DNA of 64,000 nucleotides, from contig NZ_NOYI01000027.1 in the NCBI RefSeq assembly GCF_002258785.1, forward strand, positions 372,001 through 436,000. The letters are read 5' to 3'. A program made the translations under genes and the position numbers. Shown here piece after piece: positions 16,567 through 25,206 of this stretch. Source of the stretch: Rhodococcus sp. 06-235-1A. Lineage in GTDB: Bacteria > Actinomycetota > Actinomycetes > Mycobacteriales > Mycobacteriaceae. Position 1 is the stretch's first letter. Each line of letters opens with the position of its first letter. A model generated the notes under the pieces. The model saw nothing but the letters and a program-made list of their open reading frames with translations, was not told the DNA's origin and ran no database searches.

Positions 16567-17391
16567 GTGAGCACGCCGCACAACGACGCCACCGAAGTGG
16601 CCGCATTCGACGCCGATGTCGAGGCGACCAAGCAGGGCCTCGAAGCGGAGCAGGCCGCTCAGGACCGCGAGACCGACGAAGCCATCAAGGCCGACGTCGC
16701 AGCAGCGACCGGCGAGGAAGTTGCCGTCGACGGTGCCGACGCGGCCGATGCCGACGTCACTGCCGAGCCCGAGGACCCCGTTGCCGAGATGAAGGCGGCC
16801 CTGCGCCGTGCTCCCGGCGACTGGTATGTCATCCACTCGTACGCCGGTTACGAGAACAAGGTCAAGGCCAACCTCGAGACCCGTGTGCAGAACCTCGACG
16901 TCGGTGACTACATCTTCCAGGTGGAAGTTCCCACCGAAGAGGTCACCGAGATCAAGAACGGTCAGCGCAAGCAGGTCAACCGCAAGGTTCTGCCCGGCTA
17001 CATCCTGGTTCGCATGGAACTCAACGATGAGTCCTGGGGTGCGGTGCGCAACACTCCCGGCGTCACCGGATTCGTCGGCGCGACCTCGCGTCCGTCACCG
17101 TTGACCATCAACGAGGTCGTCAAGTTCCTGATGCCGCAGGAAGGCACCAAGAAGGACGCCAAGGCAGCCGCAGGCGCAGCCGACCAAGGTGGCGACACCA
17201 CGTCGAAGCCGACCATCGAGGTCGACTTCGAGGTCGGCGAGTCGGTCACCGTCATGGACGGCCCGTTCGCGACCCTCCCCGCCAGCATCAGCGAGGTCAA
17301 CGCCGAGCAGCAGAAGCTCAAGGTGCTGGTATCGATCTTCGGCCGCGAAACCCCGGTCGAGCTCGGCTTCACGCAGGTCTCCAAGATCTAG
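16567..17391 (+). CDS. nusG: Transcription termination/antitermination factor NusG
   Basis: A 274-residue NusG. Seen: an acidic Ala/Asp/Glu-rich N-terminal extension (about 1-75), the NGN domain beginning GDWYVIHSYAGYENKVKANLE and including LPGYILVRMELND and NTPGVTGFVG, a linker rich in Ala/Lys/Gly (about 198-222), and a C-terminal KOW domain with GESVTVMDGPFATLPASISE. NGN contacts RNA polymerase; KOW recruits Rho or NusE/S10. GTG start with GAAAGGG upstream. Longer than the ~180-residue E. coli protein because of the acidic extension, which is usual in actinobacteria. Confidence 0.95.
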   Translation: MSTPHNDATEVAAFDADVEATKQGLEAEQAAQDRETDEAIKADVAAATGEEVAVDGADAADADVTAEPEDPVAEMKAALRRAPGDWYVIHSYAGYENKVKANLETRVQNLDVGDYIFQVEVPTEEVTEIKNGQRKQVNRKVLPGYILVRMELNDESWGAVRNTPGVTGFVGATSRPSPLTINEVVKFLMPQEGTKKDAKAAAGAADQGGDTTSKPTIEVDFEVGESVTVMDGPFATLPASISEVNAEQQKLKVLVSIFGRETPVELGFTQVSKI

Positions 17392-17455
17392 AAGCCGCGC
17401 GCACAGACTTGCAGTAGCAACCGCAAGAAACCCGAGCGAATACAAGGAAAAAGAA

Positions 17456-17890
17456 ATGCCCCCGAAGAAGAAGAAGCTAGCCGGGATCATCAAGCTTCAG
17501 ATCCAGGCCGGTGCCGCAAACCCGGCACCGCCCGTCGGCCCCGCATTGGGCCAGCACGGCGTCAACATCATGGAGTTCTGCAAGGCGTACAACGCCGCGA
17601 CCGAGTCGCAGCGCGGCAACGTCGTGCCGGTCGAGATCTCGGTCTACGAAGACCGCACGTTCGACTTCAAGCTCAAGACTCCTCCCGCTGCCAAGCTGCT
17701 GCTCAAGGCTGCAGGCGTGGCAAAGGGCTCCGGCGAGCCGCACAAGACCAAGGTCGCCAAGGTGACCATGGATCAGGTGCGCGAGATCGCCAAGACCAAG
17801 CAGGAAGACCTCAACGCCAACGACATCGATCAGGCCGCGAAGATCATCGCCGGTACTGCTCGCTCGATGGGCATCACGGTCGAAGGCTGA
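17456..17890 (+). CDS. rplK: 50S ribosomal protein L11
   Basis: A 144-residue L11. Seen: the N-terminal [19 protein letters not shown], the proline-rich [20 protein letters not shown] hinge segment where thiostrepton-class antibiotics act, and the C-terminal rRNA-binding [17 protein letters not shown] and [10 protein letters not shown]. The ATG at 17456 follows AAGGAAAAAGAA. Binds 23S rRNA at the GTPase-associated centre. Forms a secE-nusG-rplK-rplA cluster. Confidence 0.97.
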
Positions 17891-17979
17891 TTTTTCAGCC
17901 CTCAGCTACACAGCAATACACGTGGGAGAGCCGGCCAGGCTCGTCAACCACACTGAACTCGAACGAAGGACAGCAAGAC

Positions 17980-18699
17980 ATGGCAAAGCGCAGCAAGGCC
18001 TACCTCGAGCAGGCCGCCAAGATCGACCAGGACAACCTCTACTCGCCTCTCGAAGCCGCAAAGCTGGCCAAGGAGACCGCGTCGAGCAAGTTCGACCCCA
18101 CTGTCGAGGTCGCAGTGCGACTCGGCGTCGACCCCCGCAAGGCCGACCAGATGGTGCGTGGCACCGTCAACCTTCCCCACGGCACCGGCAAGACCGCTCG
18201 GGTTATTGTTTTCGCCGCTGGTGAGAAGGCTGCAGAGGCCGAGGCAGCAGGAGCCGACGTCGTCGGCGCAGAAGATCTGATCGAGCGCATCCAGGGCGGA
18301 TTCCTGGACTTCGACGCCGCGATCGCCACCCCCGATCAGATGGCCAAGGTCGGCCGCATCGCCCGTGTCCTCGGACCGCGTGGCCTGATGCCGAACCCGA
18401 AGACGGGCACGGTCACCAACGACGTGACCAAGGCTGTCAACGACATCAAGGGCGGCAAGATCAACTTCCGCGTCGACAAGCAGGCCAACCTGCACTTCGT
18501 CATCGGCAAGGCCTCGTTCGACGAGACCAAGCTGGTGGAGAACTACGGCGCAGCGCTGGACGAGATCCTGCGTGCGAAGCCGTCGTCGGCCAAGGGTCGT
18601 TACGTCAAGAAGGTCACCGTCTCGACCACCACCGGACCCGGCGTCCAGGTCGATCCGAACCGCACGCGCAACCTCCTCGAGGACGACGCGAACGCGTAA
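17980..18699 (+). CDS. rplA: 50S ribosomal protein L1
   Basis: A 239-residue L1. Seen: MAKRSKAYLEQAAKID start, the KFDPTVEVAVRLGVDPRKAD segment, VRGTVNLPHGTGKTARVIVF, the signature GRIARVLGPRGLMPNPKTGT, and the C-terminal SSAKGRYVKKVTVSTTTGPG. Binds 23S rRNA at the L1 stalk and commonly represses its own operon by binding the rplK mRNA leader. Followed by a strong hairpin shared with the convergent lipG gene. Confidence 0.97.
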   Translation: MAKRSKAYLEQAAKIDQDNLYSPLEAAKLAKETASSKFDPTVEVAVRLGVDPRKADQMVRGTVNLPHGTGKTARVIVFAAGEKAAEAEAAGADVVGAEDLIERIQGGFLDFDAAIATPDQMAKVGRIARVLGPRGLMPNPKTGTVTNDVTKAVNDIKGGKINFRVDKQANLHFVIGKASFDETKLVENYGAALDEILRAKPSSAKGRYVKKVTVSTTTGPGVQVDPNRTRNLLEDDANA

Positions 18700-18713
18700 T
18701 TTCGTATCCACGA

Positions 18714-18749
18714 ACGAAGGCCGGTCTCCCTGGGGAGGCCGGCCTTCGT
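18714..18749. terminator. Bidirectional hairpin terminator after rplA
   Basis: The 11-bp arms ACGAAGGCCGG and CCGGCCTTCGT are perfectly complementary, with an additional short inner stem. It lies between the convergent rplA and lipG stops. No long T-run follows, as is common in actinobacterial terminators. Confidence 0.75.
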
Positions 18750-18766
18750 CGTGTTCGACCGAGGAC

Positions 18767-19678
18767 CTAGGCAGCCTTCGCGCGGGCGAAGTTGGCCAGG
18801 ATGATGCCGCTGATGCGGTCGAGCAATGCGGCGGGTAGGTCGTGGGCCATGCCGTCGATCAGCGTCAGTTCGGCGCCGGGGACTGCGCGGGCGATGGCCT
18901 TGCCGCCGGATGGCCGCACCAGTCTGTCGGCGGTGCCGTGGATGACGGTGGTCGGTGCAGTGATCTTCTTCGCGTAGGGCCGCAGACTGCCGGTGCCGGT
19001 GATCGCGGCCATCTGTCGGACGACGCCGGACGGGTTGTAGTTTCGCTCGTACATCACCTGAGCGATTTCGAGCTGCTCCTCGAGCGGAGTGCGGTAGCCG
19101 GGGGAGCCGATGGTGGCCAGCGTCTTCGCCGAGTGCGCGATGATCTCGTCCTTGGTGGCGTCCTTCCCGACGCCACCGAGCAGCGGCAGTAGTGCCCGCG
19201 GGTCCGGTGGGGGAAGGAACGGCTCGTTGGTGCTGGAGAAGAGTATGCCCACCGACTTGGTCCGTTCGGGATAGCTGCCGGCGAAGACCTGGGTGATCAT
19301 GCCGCCCATCGAGGCCCCTACGACGTGGGCCGCGTCGATGTCGAGGTGGTCGAGTACTCCGACAGCATCGGCGGCCATGTCTGTGATCGTGTACGGCACG
19401 TCCGAGGCCATGCCGAGCTCGTGCCGGATCAGGCGCAGGATCTGGGATCCGCGTACCTTCTGCCCGGACATCTTCGTGGACAGCCCGATGTCACGGTTGT
19501 CGATTCGGATCACCCGGTATCCCGCGTCGACGAGGCGGGTGCAGAAGTCCATGGGCCACAACGTCAATTGCGCGGACAGGCCCATGATGAGCAGGACCGC
19601 CGGATCGTCGACCGAACCCATGTCCTCGTACGCGATCTCGACGGAATTCGACGGCGCGATGCCTTGTTCCATTCTCAT
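18767..19678 (-). CDS. lipG: Alpha/beta hydrolase, LipG-like esterase
   Basis: A 303-residue alpha/beta-hydrolase. Seen: the oxyanion region VLLIMGLSAQLTLWP, the nucleophile elbow GASMGG (Ser 123), an acid-loop Asp in HGTADRLVRP, and a late catalytic His in LIDGMAHDLP. No signal peptide is visible. Mtb carries a similar esterase gene (lipG, Rv0646c) shortly after rplA, which supports the symbol. The start is the ATG at 19678; an ATG two codons in is an alternative. It is the downstream gene of a two-gene operon with the CocE-type hydrolase. Substrate unknown. Confidence 0.82.
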   Translation of the reverse strand: MRMEQGIAPSNSVEIAYEDMGSVDDPAVLLIMGLSAQLTLWPMDFCTRLVDAGYRVIRIDNRDIGLSTKMSGQKVRGSQILRLIRHELGMASDVPYTITDMAADAVGVLDHLDIDAAHVVGASMGGMITQVFAGSYPERTKSVGILFSSTNEPFLPPPDPRALLPLLGGVGKDATKDEIIAHSAKTLATIGSPGYRTPLEEQLEIAQVMYERNYNPSGVVRQMAAITGTGSLRPYAKKITAPTTVIHGTADRLVRPSGGKAIARAVPGAELTLIDGMAHDLPAALLDRISGIILANFARAKAA

Positions 19679-19687
19679 GATGTCGTT

Positions 19688-21634
19688 CTACCAGCCCGGC
19701 TCGCCGAGTATCGGAGCCACCAGGTAACTCGGACTCTGCGGGTCGAGGACGATGTCCTGTCTGCGTAGTCGCGTGCGCACCAGATCCGGCAGAATCGGGA
19801 TGAATCGTGGTGTGTCGGTGGCGAATACGTCGACACGAAGTCGGTGTCCGGCCACGATCACGGCCTCGGTGGTGAGGATGTCGATGTCGAGCTCGATGGG
19901 CTCACCGACGGGCACGGGGAGCAGTGCGGCTCGGGTGAGCGGATGGTACGGCTGGGTGTAGTCGCCGTTCGGGGCGAACAGCGAGCGCTCGTCGTCCACC
20001 GCGCGGCGCGAGGCGAGCAGGGCGCCGTTGCTGAGCACGGTCGAGGTTCCATCCGGGTCGACGTCGCAGATCATGATGGCCCACAGTGCTTCCGGCGCGT
20101 GGCACACGACCCGCAGATGCAGATTCATGGGACCGGACAGAACGGTGTCCGACTCGGCGGGCCCGGTGGTGAAGGTGACCGCGGCACCCTCGGCGAATCT
20201 GTTGTCGTAGGTGAATCCGCCGCCCAACACCGCCGTCACGCCGGCGAGAACCTGTGTGGTGTCGCGAGATACGACGGCTCTCAGCGAGGGGCGCACCGTC
20301 AGCTCTGCGGTGGAGTCGGCAGGCTCGGAGGTGAGAACACCGTCGGCGACGGCATGGCCGGCGGTGCCCGATGTCGCGGCCGACAGGTACAGCCTTCGAG
20401 GCTGCGCCTGGGGAGCCGGAAAGCGCCCGTGCGCAGTCCAATTGCCGCCTTGTCGACGCAGTGTGACGGGGCCGTAGTTCTCGATTCCGTTGTCCACATC
20501 GCGTAGCCATTTGTCGAACCACGCTCGTTCGAGTACGTCGAGTCGCGGTGGAAAGCCGGGTTCCCCGAATCCGATTCCGGGGTTGCCGTGGTAGCCGTCG
20601 CCGACGAGCAGTTGCTTGAATCCGCGGTCGAGGGGCAGCCGGTTGTAGATGTCGGGGGCAGAGCCGCCGAAGATGTCGTGCCAGCAACCGTACAAAAATG
20701 TCGGTGCGGCGATGTCCTCGACGACGGCATCGATGGTGTCATAGTACGGGTCGTCGTAGATTCGCGGGTCTCGTCCTGTGACAAAGCCTTTGGCCAGATC
20801 GAACAGGTTCGTGGCCGGTGATCGCGCGCGATCGCGCAGCCAGTCCACCGCATCGATTCCGCCGATGGCAGGTGCCCATTTGAGTCCGTTGACGGCGGCG
20901 AGCCACAGCGGTATGAACGCCGAGGTGGCTCCACCGGTGGCGAAGATTTCCCGAACGATGTCCACCGAGCCTTCGACGGCGAAGATCGCGTCGAGTCCGG
21001 CGGGTTGCTTGGCTGCAGCCTGCAGGGCGTTGATCGCGGAGTAGGAGATCCCGGCCATCCCCACCCTGCCGTTGCACCAGTACTGGCGTCGAGCCCAGTC
21101 GATCACTTCGATCGAGTCGAGCTGTTCGCGCGGCCCCAACACGTCCCACGTACCGTTGGAGCTGCCGGTGCCGCGGACGTCGACGATCATCTGGACGTAC
21201 CCGCTGCGGACCATGTGGCGGTTGACCGAGAGCAGATCCGCCGCCCCGCCCGCCACGACACGGGTGATTTCGGTGATGCCGTCGAATCTGGTTCCGGTCA
21301 GGTCGAACGCGGCCGAGAAGGCTCTGATCGCACGGCCGAGAACAGGTGTCTCCAGAACGGTGTCGATGCCCTTGATCAGCAGCTTGTTGTAGGGAGTGAG
21401 GTTGAGGACTGTGGGAAACGTCCCCTCCACGGCCTGTCCCGACGCGTCCGCGGGGCGGAAGACATATGCGCGCAGCACAGTTCCGTCGCTCATCGGAATT
21501 CGGACGTTCGCGGAGACGGACACCCTCGGGTAGCGCGGTTGCTCGCGCACGAGCGCTGCCCATGCCGCCGCTGCATCGCCGCCGCTGGGATCGCGCACGG
21601 GTTGCAGGAGGGGGTGGGGGTGTACTGCCGTCAT
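19688..21634 (-). CDS. CocE/NonD-type (X-Pro peptidase S15 family) hydrolase
   Basis: A 648-residue hydrolase of the CocE/X-Pro dipeptidyl-peptidase group. Seen: an N-terminal catalytic domain with RVSVSANVRIPMSDGT, VDVRGTGSSNGTWD, the nucleophile in VGMAGISYSA (Ser 197 of the GxSYx motif), FLYGCWHDIFGG and a catalytic His in LVGDGYHGNPG; then a C-terminal jelly-roll domain ending LAPILGEPGW-like (residues VAPILGEPGW). No signal peptide. Members act on esters or acyl-amides; the real substrate is unknown. Starts at ATG 21634 and ends 9 bp before lipG on the same strand. Confidence 0.85.
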   Translation of the reverse strand: MTAVHPHPLLQPVRDPSGGDAAAAWAALVREQPRYPRVSVSANVRIPMSDGTVLRAYVFRPADASGQAVEGTFPTVLNLTPYNKLLIKGIDTVLETPVLGRAIRAFSAAFDLTGTRFDGITEITRVVAGGAADLLSVNRHMVRSGYVQMIVDVRGTGSSNGTWDVLGPREQLDSIEVIDWARRQYWCNGRVGMAGISYSAINALQAAAKQPAGLDAIFAVEGSVDIVREIFATGGATSAFIPLWLAAVNGLKWAPAIGGIDAVDWLRDRARSPATNLFDLAKGFVTGRDPRIYDDPYYDTIDAVVEDIAAPTFLYGCWHDIFGGSAPDIYNRLPLDRGFKQLLVGDGYHGNPGIGFGEPGFPPRLDVLERAWFDKWLRDVDNGIENYGPVTLRRQGGNWTAHGRFPAPQAQPRRLYLSAATSGTAGHAVADGVLTSEPADSTAELTVRPSLRAVVSRDTTQVLAGVTAVLGGGFTYDNRFAEGAAVTFTTGPAESDTVLSGPMNLHLRVVCHAPEALWAIMICDVDPDGTSTVLSNGALLASRRAVDDERSLFAPNGDYTQPYHPLTRAALLPVPVGEPIELDIDILTTEAVIVAGHRLRVDVFATDTPRFIPILPDLVRTRLRRQDIVLDPQSPSYLVAPILGEPGW

Positions 21635-21741
21635 GAAGATCGATTAGACCCTCGAACGACCCCGTTTGTCCTGAGGAACGCCGATCGGTCGTCATCAGCT
21701 CCAACGAAACGGCCGTCGTCCTGTGATGTGTTGGGAACATT

Positions 21742-21757
21742 CTCAACAAAAGTTGAG
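21742..21757. promoter_or_regulatory. Operator-like palindrome upstream of the reductase-MMPL operon
   Basis: A perfect inverted repeat CTCAAC-AAAA-GTTGAG lies in the 237-bp divergent gap between the CocE-type hydrolase and the thioester reductase. It may be a binding site for a repressor; no regulator gene is adjacent. The rest of the gap holds nothing else I recognise. Confidence 0.35.
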
Positions 21758-21871
21758 CGCCGCTATGGGGCTTACCAGACTTTTTCGGTCACCGAGTCGC
21801 AGACCCGCGCGATTGCTAACGTCGGCCCGTCCGAAGTGACATGGGACACCGATCGTTGCAGGGGAGCGAGA

Positions 21872-23110
21872 ATGCACGTAGAAGCACTGTTCGGAGACGG
21901 ATCGTTGCGTCCGATCTGGCCGCACGCAGACGCACTGATCACCAACGAATGCCCGGGGCTTCGCTTCGGCGGGAAATACGCGGACGTCGTCGCGCTGAGC
22001 AACGGCGATCCGACGGCGCTGCGGCCGTTCATCGACGAAGAGACCCGTCGCCGCGTGGCCGCGATGCCACCCCCGCGTACCGACACCGCTCTGGTGTTCG
22101 GAGCCAACGGGTTTCTCGGGGCTCACCTGATCGGACGCCTGACCCGCGATGCGTCCGTCGACGTCGTTTACGCGATGGTTCGTCCCACCGAGGAGGAGTC
22201 GGCTCTCGAGCGCTTGCAGCGCACCCTCGATCAGTACGAGATCGCGGTGGACGCCGACAAGATTCGCATCGTCGAGGGCACTCCAACGACGTTCCGGTTC
22301 GGCCTCGACAAGGCCGCCTACTACGACCTGGCAGCCGGAGTGGGGCAGATCTTCAACTGCGCCAGTTCCACCGACTACACCGAAAGCTACGCCGAGCTGC
22401 GCGACGACTGGTTCGTCAGCGTCCTGCGCATCCTCGAATTCAGCGTCACGTCCACCCGCAAACACCTGACGTACGTGGGCAGTATCGGTGCTCACCTCTA
22501 TCAGAAGCCCGAGGACTTCCGTCGTCCCGATTCGTGGTGGTACTCCGGGTACGCGCAGATGAAGTGGGTCAACGCAACGTTGCTGGGATGGCTGTCGATG
22601 TCGGACACCTACTCCGTCACCCTGTGCGAGGCCCCCTACATACTCGGCAGCACCGAACTCGGGCGTGACCCGGGCAGGGTCTACAGCTTCTGGCGCATCA
22701 TCGAACTGGCGATCGCCGCCGGTGCCATCTGGGACGGCCCGGGAATGAACTACGTTCCGGTGGACGTGATGTGCGACGTCATGGCGAGCAACTCGTTGCG
22801 TAGCCATCCTCTGACGAGGCTGTTGCCGAGCAATCCCACCGGCTACGGTCACGATCTCTACGCCGACCTCCTCGGGCTCGATCTGGTGAGCTGGGAGGAG
22901 TTCAAGGAGCGCGTCAGCGCGCGCATCTCACCTCGGTTCGCCGAGACGATGCTGGCCGACAACATCGACAAGCTCATGCGCCTGGTGCACAAGCCCGAGG
23001 CCATTCTGCCGGTCGACTACGACGTCTCCTGGTGCGATCACCGCAGGCTCTTCGAGCTCTACTTCGAAAAGGCTCAGCTCAAGACGCTCACTCCCGCCGT
23101 CGCCAACTGA
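21872..23110 (+). CDS. Thioester-reductase-like SDR (NAD-binding_4 family)
   Basis: A 412-residue extended SDR resembling the reductase domains of carboxylic-acid reductases and NRPSs. Seen: a unique N-terminal ~70 residues, the nucleotide motif LVFGANGFLGAHLIGRL (GANGFLG at 77-83), FNCASSTDYTESY, a catalytic Ser in YVGSIGAHLY (Ser 204) and YxxxK in YSGYAQMKW (Tyr 227, Lys 231). There is no adenylation or carrier domain in the same polypeptide. It would reduce an acyl-thioester to an aldehyde or alcohol, by family. ATG at 21872 with GGGGAG upstream. First gene of a five-gene operon ending in an MMPL exporter. Confidence 0.8.
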   Translation: MHVEALFGDGSLRPIWPHADALITNECPGLRFGGKYADVVALSNGDPTALRPFIDEETRRRVAAMPPPRTDTALVFGANGFLGAHLIGRLTRDASVDVVYAMVRPTEEESALERLQRTLDQYEIAVDADKIRIVEGTPTTFRFGLDKAAYYDLAAGVGQIFNCASSTDYTESYAELRDDWFVSVLRILEFSVTSTRKHLTYVGSIGAHLYQKPEDFRRPDSWWYSGYAQMKWVNATLLGWLSMSDTYSVTLCEAPYILGSTELGRDPGRVYSFWRIIELAIAAGAIWDGPGMNYVPVDVMCDVMASNSLRSHPLTRLLPSNPTGYGHDLYADLLGLDLVSWEEFKERVSARISPRFAETMLADNIDKLMRLVHKPEAILPVDYDVSWCDHRRLFELYFEKAQLKTLTPAVAN

Positions 23111-23111
23111 C

Positions 23112-23309
23112 GTGGCGGACGGATTCGAGCCGACGTCGGTACGGTTGCGAGACCTGTCCGTCGGGCACGAGGTCACCAATGCCGTTCTCTCCCTGGGTTT
23201 CTACATCGTCTGTGGATCCATCGGGCTGCTGCCGGAACCGTTGCGAAACCGAGCGGCCGACGCCTTCGTCGGCTGGTCGGAAAGCATCGACGAACGCCGG
23301 CACACCTGA
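23112..23309 (+). CDS. Small hypothetical protein in lipid-like operon
   Basis: A 65-residue protein with GTG start one base after the reductase stop and an end that overlaps the next ATG by 1 bp, so it is very likely translated. It has a hydrophobic stretch (NAVLSLGFYIVCGSIGLLPE, about residues 23-42) that may be a membrane anchor, and a charged C-terminus. I do not recognise the family. It could be a membrane subunit or chaperone of the flanking enzymes. Confidence 0.6.
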   Translation: MADGFEPTSVRLRDLSVGHEVTNAVLSLGFYIVCGSIGLLPEPLRNRAADAFVGWSESIDERRHT

Positions 23310-24049
23310 TGTCCCTCGCGCGATGGGCTGTGGGCGTCGGCTCCGCAACGGCTGTTCCGTTCGCGCTGTTCGTCTACTGGCGCACGCGGTTCTTCTTTCG
23401 CGATCCGCATCGCGTACCGCCCGCCGATCCGCGGGCGGTAGTGGCACCCGCGGACGGGTTCGTCACGTACGTGAAACGGGTGGAGGCAGGTGCCACCGCG
23501 TTCGCCGTCAAGAAGGGGCGAACGATTGCCCTCGACGAGATCGCCGGCGTCTCCGCGTCCGACAGTGGATACCTCATCGGGATCTACATGTCGGAATACT
23601 CGGTGCACCGCAATCGAATTCCCATCTCGGGCACGGTCGGGATGCGAAGGCACCGGTCCGCGGCCCCGTTCAACAAGTCGATGGCCCGGGTCGGGGCCAA
23701 TCTGTTGACGCGCCGAACTCCGTACGACGAGGGGTGCGACTATCTGCTCACCAACGAGCGGCTCACCATCTCGGTCGAGCATGCCTGCGGCGCGGTGGTG
23801 ACGGTAACGCAGATAGCCGACCTGTGGGTGAACCGCATCGTCGCGCACATCGCGGTGGGCGACACGGTCGAGCGCGGCGAGCAGTACGGAATGATCAAAT
23901 TCGGTTCACAGTGCGACGTGTTCGTGCCCGACGCACTGGTCGCGAGCATCGCCGTCCGGCCGGGGCAGTACGTGTTCGCGGGGGAGACCGTCGTGGTTCG
24001 GTCACCGATTTCTGTGTCCAGCAACATATCTCGTGAGAAGGAACGATGA
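23309..24049 (+). CDS. Phosphatidylserine-decarboxylase-family enzyme
   Basis: A 246-residue PSD-type proenzyme. Seen: an N-terminal hydrophobic helix (about 8-24), FFFRDPHRVPP, VVAPADGFV with the conserved Asp, YMSEYSVHRNRIPISG with the conserved His (residue 100), and the self-cleavage motif in IKFGSQCDV, where Ser 200 would become the pyruvoyl group. The fragment after Ser 200 is about 46 residues, the usual small-subunit size. The family decarboxylates phosphatidylserine or, in biosynthetic clusters, other carboxylated substrates. Embedded in a reductase-acyltransferase-MMPL operon, it may act on a specialised lipid rather than be the housekeeping Psd. Overlaps the next gene by 4 bp. Confidence 0.83.
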   Translation: MSLARWAVGVGSATAVPFALFVYWRTRFFFRDPHRVPPADPRAVVAPADGFVTYVKRVEAGATAFAVKKGRTIALDEIAGVSASDSGYLIGIYMSEYSVHRNRIPISGTVGMRRHRSAAPFNKSMARVGANLLTRRTPYDEGCDYLLTNERLTISVEHACGAVVTVTQIADLWVNRIVAHIAVGDTVERGEQYGMIKFGSQCDVFVPDALVASIAVRPGQYVFAGETVVVRSPISVSSNISREKER

Positions 24050-25206
24050 TCACCGTCGAACAGGTCGAGTCCGGTAAGGACTGGAAAGAATTCGAGGCCG
24101 TCGCCGATCTGGTGTACCGAGGTGACCCGCACCGACTGCCGGACGAGTCGATGGATCTCGATCGCATCCTGATCTCGCCGCCCGCCGCCATCGCGGCGAC
24201 TCGCGATACGTGTGCCTTCGTCGCCCGTGAGGACGGCGTCGCCGTCGGACGGGTGGTGGCCATTCACGACAAGAGTTTCACCGAGTACACGGGCGAGTCG
24301 ATCGGATTCTTCGGGTTCTACGAGGCCGTCGACGACCACGAGATCGCAACCGGCCTGCTCGACGCGGCAGCAACGTGGTTGTCGGCGCGCGGGCTGGCGA
24401 CCATGTCCGGGCCGTTCGGGCCGTCGATGTTCTACAGCGCGGGCATCGTCGTCGACGAAGTGCCCGTCCTGCCACTGGTGGGGATGCCGCACAACCCGCT
24501 GTACTACGCCGCCCACTTCGAGAAGTGGGGCCTGGTGGGCATCAAGGACTTCTACAGCTATCTGTTCGACGATCCGTGCGTCATCTACAACCGTCCCGAA
24601 TACGCCCGGCACATGCAGATTTTCGAGAAGATCAAGGCGCGGTCCGAGGTCACGTTCCGGTCGATGAAGTATCGGACGTTGCGCCGCGACGCACGCATCG
24701 TGCGGGACCTCTACAACAAGACGTTCGTGAACTTCTGGGGCTACTCTCCGCTGTCGTTCGTCGAACTGTTCGAGCTGCTGAAGATGATGCTGCCCGTACT
24801 CGATCGCAGGCTCACGCTGTTGGCGGAGTTGAACGGCAAGCCGGTCGGATTTCTGATGGGAATTCCGGACGTGAATCAGGCAGCCGCGAAGGCAGCGCAC
24901 CTGAAATCGAGGTGGCTGCGCGACCTGGTGACGCTGTGGCACGTCAAGCGGCCGGGTCGGACCGACGTGATCGACGGTGTCCGCGTGGACATGCTGTTCG
25001 TCGATCCCGATTGCCCCGACCGGGCGGTGTCCTCGTTGCTCATCATGGAGATGTCGGTGCGGATGCGCGATCTCGGATTCACCAGAGTCGAAGCCGCGCC
25101 GGTACTCGACGACAGTCCCTGGATGAAAGGTTCGGTGCTCACTCGGATGGAGAAATCACCGCACCGCACCTACCGAATCTTCAGCCGCGAGCTCCCGCGG
25201 ACATGA
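24046..25206 (+). CDS. GNAT-fold N-acyltransferase-like protein
   Basis: A 386-residue protein with acetyltransferase-like features: an N-terminal half containing AFVAREDGVAVGRVVAIHD and GESIGFFGFYEAVDD (GNAT beta-strands 2-4 pattern) and a C-terminal half with LLAELNGKPVGFLMGIPDV and SSLLIMEMSVRMRDLGFTRVEAAPVLDDSP, consistent with a tandem or extended GNAT domain. The family is common in actinobacterial and proteobacterial lipid clusters, where N-acyl transfer is suspected. ATGA overlap with the PSD gene before and with the MMPL gene after. Substrate unknown. Confidence 0.68.
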   Translation: MITVEQVESGKDWKEFEAVADLVYRGDPHRLPDESMDLDRILISPPAAIAATRDTCAFVAREDGVAVGRVVAIHDKSFTEYTGESIGFFGFYEAVDDHEIATGLLDAAATWLSARGLATMSGPFGPSMFYSAGIVVDEVPVLPLVGMPHNPLYYAAHFEKWGLVGIKDFYSYLFDDPCVIYNRPEYARHMQIFEKIKARSEVTFRSMKYRTLRRDARIVRDLYNKTFVNFWGYSPLSFVELFELLKMMLPVLDRRLTLLAELNGKPVGFLMGIPDVNQAAAKAAHLKSRWLRDLVTLWHVKRPGRTDVIDGVRVDMLFVDPDCPDRAVSSLLIMEMSVRMRDLGFTRVEAAPVLDDSPWMKGSVLTRMEKSPHRTYRIFSRELPRT

